A DNA stretch of 64,000 nt from the NCBI GenBank assembly GCA_003586115.2, contig QVOM02000073.1, forward strand, positions 62,965,599 through 63,029,598, given 5' to 3'. The notes under the pieces were generated by a model. The model had not been told where the DNA came from and did no database searches. It worked only from the letters and a program-made list of their open reading frames with translations. This document shows, in pieces, positions 58,863 to 64,000 of this stretch (its first letter is position 1; the number at the start of each line of letters is the position of its first letter). This DNA is from Salvator merianae. Lineage: Eukaryota; Chordata; Lepidosauria; Squamata; Teiidae. Both the position numbers and the translations under genes were made by a program.

Positions 58863-59535
58863 GTGGGAAAAATTAGGGATTTTGTTAATGTACCATTAAC
58901 TTTACTTTCTAACAGCCTCTGGCTCAATGGAGATTGGTACTGCGTGTTATTGAGAACGCTGAGACTGGTGGTCTTAGAAGATTTTTTGTTTTTAAAGGAA
59001 GACCTCAACATATATGGTGTGGCATCAGAATCTGGGACAGTCACTATATTCCAAAAGCTTCTGGACCCAGTACACATAATGAGTCACCATTTGGACTTTC
59101 TTCTCTCAACTGGGCAGGAGAAGGATGCTCTGGAAATTGCCCTTTCTTATAATCAGATCATCACCACACCTTTCTGCTGCAGGACAGAGAATCTTTTAAA
59201 ATTCCCAAGGGGAGTTTTCCAGCTAATATCATAGGTGGAGATGATGGCATGCTCCCATGGTCCTGTATACTGCAGGTTCCAGTATACCACAAGGTCTAGT
59301 ATACCCTGGGGTCCTGTATAGCATGAAGGGTTTGGTATATCATATGAAGGCACCCTGCACTGGCTTCAAAGCTGGCATGAACTTCGAAGCCATGGTGGAG
59401 GCAGGGACTGGTGTGGAACATGTCTTGTTCCATGCCAGGAGCAATCCATCCCTGCTTGGGATAGATTGCCTGTCTTGAACCAGATTATTCCACTCTGGTC
59501 TGGTCTACCAATCTCCAGTGTGAATATGGCCTTAA
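58863..59535. repeat. Unclassified less AT-rich segment
   Basis: Two overlapping plus-strand frames (123 and 72 codons) and one minus-strand frame cover 58863-59234. A repeat-like stretch follows (TCCTGTATACTGCAGGTTCC, AGTATACCACAAGGTCTAGT) and ends CAGTGTGAATATGGCCTT, similar to DNA-element termini. I cannot identify any protein. A DNA-element remnant is the likeliest reading. Confidence 0.3.
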
Positions 59536-61660
59536 TCTACTTTAAATCCACTTTAGAAGGCACATCAGCAACTAAAAAGCTTTCTTTCCATGTTGTTTAA
59601 CCCAGAATTTCCACTTTGTGTTACATAAAGCAGAAAAAGAATTGTTGGTCACTATGCTGATGTAGCAGTTTTTAGCAAGCCCTTTTTTGTGAGAAGGTGG
59701 GTATGCAGATGAAGGACAAGAGGATTAGAAAATGGTATGTTTACAAAGGGTTCAGTGGAACAATAAGGTGGAATCCTAGAAGGAATGAACAATGCCACTG
59801 AGATTAAAGAATGACAAGCTGGACTAATCTGGTGAGTTTCCAGCTGGGCTGTATGGCTCAGAAGAAGCTAGAGTGCCAGCCAAAAGTGTTGTGATGTACG
59901 ACAGAAGGGGAGAGGGCCAAAGCAAGGATCGATCAAGGGCTGCTTCCACTGCCCCTGCCCTAAAGAGTTGCAAGACGTGGATGATATCAATGGGGAAGTG
60001 AACCAGGGCTGGATTGATTTGGGCAGGTCTAAACCTGGGCCCACTGGTTCAGTAAAGTCCTTGTATTTTTTGCCTATCTAACCTGGCCAGGATAGTGAAA
60101 TGCAGCATCCTTACTGTTGGTTGGGGCAATATATTAACCTCTTCTCTTCCGCAAATCTGTGATGCCCTACATTGGATTCAGCCATCTAGAAATGAAACTG
60201 GCCAGCAAAGCCAGCAGATTTCACATTTTGCTGTAAGGTTTAGCAGTTCTTAAGCATTCTTTTTCTCCTTCTCTCCCTTTGTCTCTCAAACACACACACA
60301 CAAAGACACACACCGAGAGAGAAAGAAGCTGGCAAGAGCCTCAGGCAACTGAACAAACCTAACCAAAGGGGAAAGAGTGATGGAGGTATTCATTTTCCTT
60401 GCAGCTTGTCCAGCTTATCAAAAGTGTGAAAAAGTCTGTGCTGCATCTGAATTGGTGTGGAAAAGGCAGGGACACAGGTTCAGAGAGAGAGGGGAGGGGA
60501 TTGAATAAGGTGAGGGTGCATTTGCTGCGATCTCAGAGGTTTACAGGACAATACAGGCTTGGAACTGGGCCATGGAGTTCAGGCAAATGGCAGACTTTGT
60601 TAGAATTCACCATCTTCAATTCTGCGGGAACTATTGGCTTTGAAGCAACTCATCACCACTCATTAGATGCAACTGCTGATGGAGTGATGTGGCCATCTAA
60701 ATCCTCAAATCTGAAATATTTATAGAGAAATCTTTGAAGTACTGGAAAGATTAGGGGTCTGAAAGGGAGGGGCCAGAATATAGGTTGCCATTTGCTTCAG
60801 GCACATTCCAGGCATCAAGCTAGAAGGTGCAAGTGATATGTCTGCCAGAGCTGTTGTTACTTCAGAACAGACTCTTGATATCATCACAGCATTTTTGTTG
60901 GACACTGTTATAATTTGATTGGATTCCCTTGCTGCTTGTTGAGCCTGTTTACAGTCACTCTGGGTTATTGTTCCAGTCAGTTTTCATTTCTTTTTCATAT
61001 TAAGAGCCATGCAGATGAGTAAGCCAGAATATCCAAAACACAGAAGCAACAAGACAGAGCGAGCAAAACAGGGAAATGGCTTTGGTTCAGCACTGCATTT
61101 TCCTTCCATTGCTACATCTGGCGTTCAAGGCACTAATCTCCCTCTCTGTGACTAACCTCTCATAGCTGTACCCAAGTTGCCATTGGGTGCAGCTTCATCC
61201 TGTGCTTCCAGATGGACAACATATGGGTGGAGAGGAATTGGGAGGGGGGGCATTGCATATTATTTCATCATCAGTTATATAAAATAATTTTATACAGCAT
61301 GGTTTGCTTTTCCCACTCTCTTTGGTGCAATTCCAGAAACTTACACCAATTTAATTTGGCCCTATAGTAGCATTGACTTAAACTGGTAGGCTATGTCTGC
61401 ATAGTTCCCCAAACCCTAGTTTTCCATTGTGGGCAGTTGCTTGCAAAAATGATTTTGTGCTACGCAGTAATTTTCAGAAATCAAACCACAGCATTTTACA
61501 AGGAGAACTGTACTCTTTTCTGTACTATAAATCTCACATTTTAATAAAGTGAGCTTGTATTTGACAACCAAAAAGACATGTAAAAGTTCAGAGTTTTTTC
61601 AAAGGCACACTAGGATACCTTATTGAAAAAGTGAAATAAAGGCAAAGAATATAAATTGGT
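59536..61660. other. Intron without recognisable element
   Basis: AT-rich with a short (AC)n run at 60290-60301. Nothing else supported. Confidence 0.5.
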
Positions 61661-61662
61661 CT

Positions 61663-61674
61663 ATTCCCTCTAAC
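61663..61674 (+). repeat. SINE target-site duplication, left copy
   Basis: ATTCCCTCTAAC, identical to 61858-61869 on the other side of the SINE. Confidence 0.9.
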
Positions 61675-61857
61675 CTAGGAGTGGCTGTAACTCAGTGGTA
61701 GAGAAAACTGCCTGGAAAGCAGAGGGTTGCTAGTTCCCCAGCTGGTTCTGGAAGTAGGCAATGACAAACCACTTCTGCATCTCTGCCAAGAAAACTGCAT
61801 TAAGGTGCCCATGCAGTCAACCAGGAGTTTGCCATGACTTGGAGGCACACAACAACA
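61675..61857 (+). mobile_element. Sauria-type tRNA-derived SINE
   Basis: The head GTGGCTGTAACTCAGTGGTA and GCAGAGGGTTGCTAGTTCCC are tRNA-like A and B box regions of an RNA polymerase III promoter. The body has TGACAAACCACTTCTGCATC and CTGCCAAGAAAAC. The tail GACTTGGAGGCACACAACAACAA resembles the BovB LINE 3' end used by squamate SINEs. A perfect 12-bp target duplication ATTCCCTCTAAC flanks it (61663-61674 and 61858-61869). The copy is full length and moderately diverged. Confidence 0.88.
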
Positions 61858-61869
61858 ATTCCCTCTAAC
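61858..61869 (+). repeat. SINE target-site duplication, right copy
   Basis: Exact copy of 61663-61674. It confirms L1- or BovB-style target-primed insertion of the SINE in plus orientation. Confidence 0.9.
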
Positions 61870-62214
61870 AATATATTCAGCTAGCTCCAGCAAAGTACAC
61901 CCATATTGAGCAGGACACACTCAACATTTCATCACCGCATTCTGTTGTGAGGACACTATTTCAGTGCATCTACTGTCCCTTTCTCAGACCCAGCCATCTC
62001 TGTTAGCTTTCTTCACAGATGCTGCTTTCCCTTGTGTTATGCTAGTCCTTGCACAGTCTGATAGGACTGCTGGGAACTATTAGTTGTTTGGGAAGATTAG
62101 ACTGGTCTATGCATATGGGGGCATGGGAATGAAACGGGATAGAATGCTTAGTATACTCTCTGCTGCCCTAGACTCTTTGTAACCTGTTATTGAATAAAAC
62201 TTGAGAGCATGCTG

Positions 62215-62316
62215 AAGTTTAGTGGTCTAGTGGTTTAGTGAATCCTGCATTGAGCAGGGGGTTGGACTCAATGACCCTGGCGGTCCCTTCCAACTCTATG
62301 ATTCTATGATTCTAAG
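62215..62316 (+). mobile_element. CR1 3' end with ATTCTATG tail
   Basis: GGGGGTTGGACTCAATGACC, then TCCCTTCCAACTCTATG, then ATTCTATG units. This is the canonical CR1 3' terminus. Only the last 100 bases are present. Confidence 0.88.
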
Positions 62317-63479
62317 TTACTCTCTGCCTATGTTTTGTGATTGAGCCCTGGGTGGTGATTCTGACACAGTGGTCCTGGATATTGGAAGACGGGTGATGGG
62401 CATTATATAGAGAGGTTTAAGGCACAGTATAAACATTCTCTGAAAGTTTCCTGTTCTTATTTAGTCATTTTACTGGGGTACAATGGACGAATTCTCATAA
62501 ATATTCATTTGGATAGTCTGAGAATTTAGTCCATGAAACTCCATCTCCAGTAGCTCGTAACAATGCACATAAAATTGTCCTTTATTCCTGTCCTCATTCT
62601 TTTTATCTATACTTATGGACCTAAAATTTCCAAAAAGGGATTTGTACAAATGATAATGGTAAAGTTAATAAACAGTGTTTTACCACCATTATAATCAGAA
62701 ATCATATAACATGTTGAACCTTTTATTGTTGTTAACTGAAAACATTGTTGTTAATATATTTCATGACCAGACACACAATACAGCTAAAACTTTCCGAATA
62801 CTATTCTTATCTCAGCTGCAAGTTAAGAAAACGATTATTCTTTCTTTCTCCATTGAGAGGAAATATCAGCTCCTCAGTAACAGCTTAAAGTTGTCCATAA
62901 GGTATTTGTCCGTGCGTAGGAAGAACTGGAGAAAACCCATAGTGTGTTTGCAAACACTCAAATGTTGCTAAGTTGTTCTTAAAAAGTCTGCAGACTCATG
63001 TAAGTGATAATGATGTGTCAACATTGATGTCTTTGCTGCATGGAAATAACACCACGGCAACAGCAAATATTACAGGGATCAGAATTCTACCATAATTCCA
63101 ATTGTGTCGGATGTAAATATCCTGTCATAATCTATTTAATGTCATTTAATAATGGCAGTTCAGTACAGGGTACTGTACGGTAAATTGCAAATTATCGGTC
63201 TTCCACATAAAGGCACCTTTGGGTGATCAAATATAAAGAGTGTTTATATTTCACCCTGTATGCTGAGGCTCTGTGGCAAATCCAGTGAGCCAGCAGTGCA
63301 TCTGTGTGACTGTCATCTTTTGTTGCTAGCCTTTGCCAGTGTGGTTTTGTGCATATAGAGCCAAGTACATAAGCCTCTTCTGTCAGTGCATAACTCCTGT
63401 GCAGCAAGTCAGTGGAATAGGTTGCCATAGGAGGTGGTGGGCTCTCCTTCACTGTAGGTCTTCAAAGAGAGCCTGTACG
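62317..63479. other. Intron without recognisable element
   Basis: AT-rich, nothing supported. Confidence 0.5.
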
Positions 63480-63560
63480 GACATCTGTCTGGGGTGGTTT
63501 ACTGAATCCTGGTTGGACTCGATGACCCTGGAGGTCCCTTCCAACTCTATGATTCTATGA
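63480..63560 (+). mobile_element. CR1 3' end with ATTCTATG tail
   Basis: GGTTGGACTCGATGACCCTG, GAGGTCCCTTCCAACTCTAT and two ATTCTATGA units. Sequence upstream to about 63400 (GTGGAATAGGTTGCCATAGG, AGGTGGTGGGCTCTCC) continues the usual CR1 3' region, so the copy probably starts near 63400. Confidence 0.88.
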
Positions 63561-64000
63561 AGTCCTATGCAGTGCCTCTGCTGCAGTGGCAGATATAAAC
63601 TGGGCACCAAGAAGCCAAGGACCTTGGAGGTTTGGGCCCTCACTTTGCAGTGGCTCTCTGGTGTGTGGATATGCCATGGTCCTCACAAACAGAACTCCCA
63701 ACTGGGGACAAATGTCCTCACTGCCTTGCACGTGCCTCTGCCTCAGGAAGAGCAAAGGCTAGGGGAGTAAGAGCAAAGACTAGGGGAGTGGTTGGCGTGG
63801 CCACATGTTATTTTCCTAGCAGTTTCTGCAGCCAGCCTGGAGCCAAATTCCTGTTCACAGTGCTTTGCACCACACTGGCAAGGCTGAAAGAGAAACTCGT
63901 GATTGCTTAAGCAACCCAGAATTTCCATGCCTTTCCTGCACAGCTCTGGCTGGAGAGGTCACTCTAATATCACTGTTGCTTACATTGACAAAATGACATG
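63561..64000. other. Intron, GC-richer end of window
   Basis: No exon or classified repeat recognised. Small overlapping open frames on both strands lack domains. Confidence 0.45.

Larger units (their letters stand above)
6503..64000 (+). other. SGCD: Intron downstream of the SGCD exon
   Basis: The remaining 57.5 kb contains no second exon that I can recognise and is inferred to be one very large intron. The next family exon, expected to be about 88 nt starting in phase 0, was not seen. Most of the recognisable content is transposon remnants listed separately. The longest open frames belong to LINEs or fall in repeats. Alternative: an unrelated short gene or lncRNA could be hidden here, which sequence reading alone cannot exclude. 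Confidence 0.7.

Noticed and set aside
61675..61760. tRNA-like sequence
   Set aside because: The A and B box-like regions belong to the head of a SINE with target duplications, and no complete cloverleaf can be drawn.

Overview
This is a stretch of vertebrate, most likely squamate (lizard), nuclear DNA lying inside one large gene. The only protein-coding sequence I can support is a single 102-nt exon at 6401-6502 on the + strand. It has a clean acceptor and donor and encodes 34 residues that read as the membrane-proximal extracellular part of delta-sarcoglycan (SGCD), a subunit of the dystrophin-associated complex of muscle. Everything before it (1-6400) and after it (6503-64000) is intron as far as I can tell. 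I did not see the preceding transmembrane exon or the following 88-nt exon of this family, so the downstream intron is at least 57 kb. That fits the very large introns known for this gene.

The squamate assignment rests on the repeats. A tRNA-derived SINE at 61675-61857 has the layout and tail of the squamate Sauria SINE and perfect 12-bp target-site duplications. There are CR1 3' ends with ATTCTATG tails, L2-like LINE fragments, an L1 3' fragment whose protein resembles lizard and frog L1, and BovB-like fragments. I cannot name the genus.

Layout: 1-6400 upstream intron with an L2-like tail (140-512) and a three-copy tandem array (4107-4416); 6401-6502 exon; 6503-12100 intron with DNA-transposon remnants and a near-perfect hairpin (8967-9084); 12110-14570 a minus-strand L2-like LINE interrupted by a small DNA element (13752-13886); 16066-16613 and 37406-38066 two inverted copies of one terminal-inverted-repeat element carrying a G-rich minisatellite; 19255-20960 L2-like pieces and a transposon; 25352-25503 an inverted repeat around a CT microsatellite; 26356-28993 nested DNA elements and minisatellites; 29175-30395 L1; 32270-34145 CR1/L2-like sequence; 34578-39455 a dense cluster of miniature DNA elements; 39456-46000 mostly unique AT-rich intron; 46009-50340 more DNA elements; 52600-54130 DNA element plus CR1; 54130-64000 mostly unique intron with the SINE and two CR1 ends.

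The most informative structure beyond the exon is the set of miniature terminal-inverted-repeat elements. Several have 3-bp flanking duplications, and one insertion inside the LINE open reading frame lets the empty site be read from the protein. Together they suggest PIF/Harbinger-type mobilisation. No prokaryote-like system, CRISPR array, RNA gene or second host gene was found, and I do not claim an undescribed biological system.
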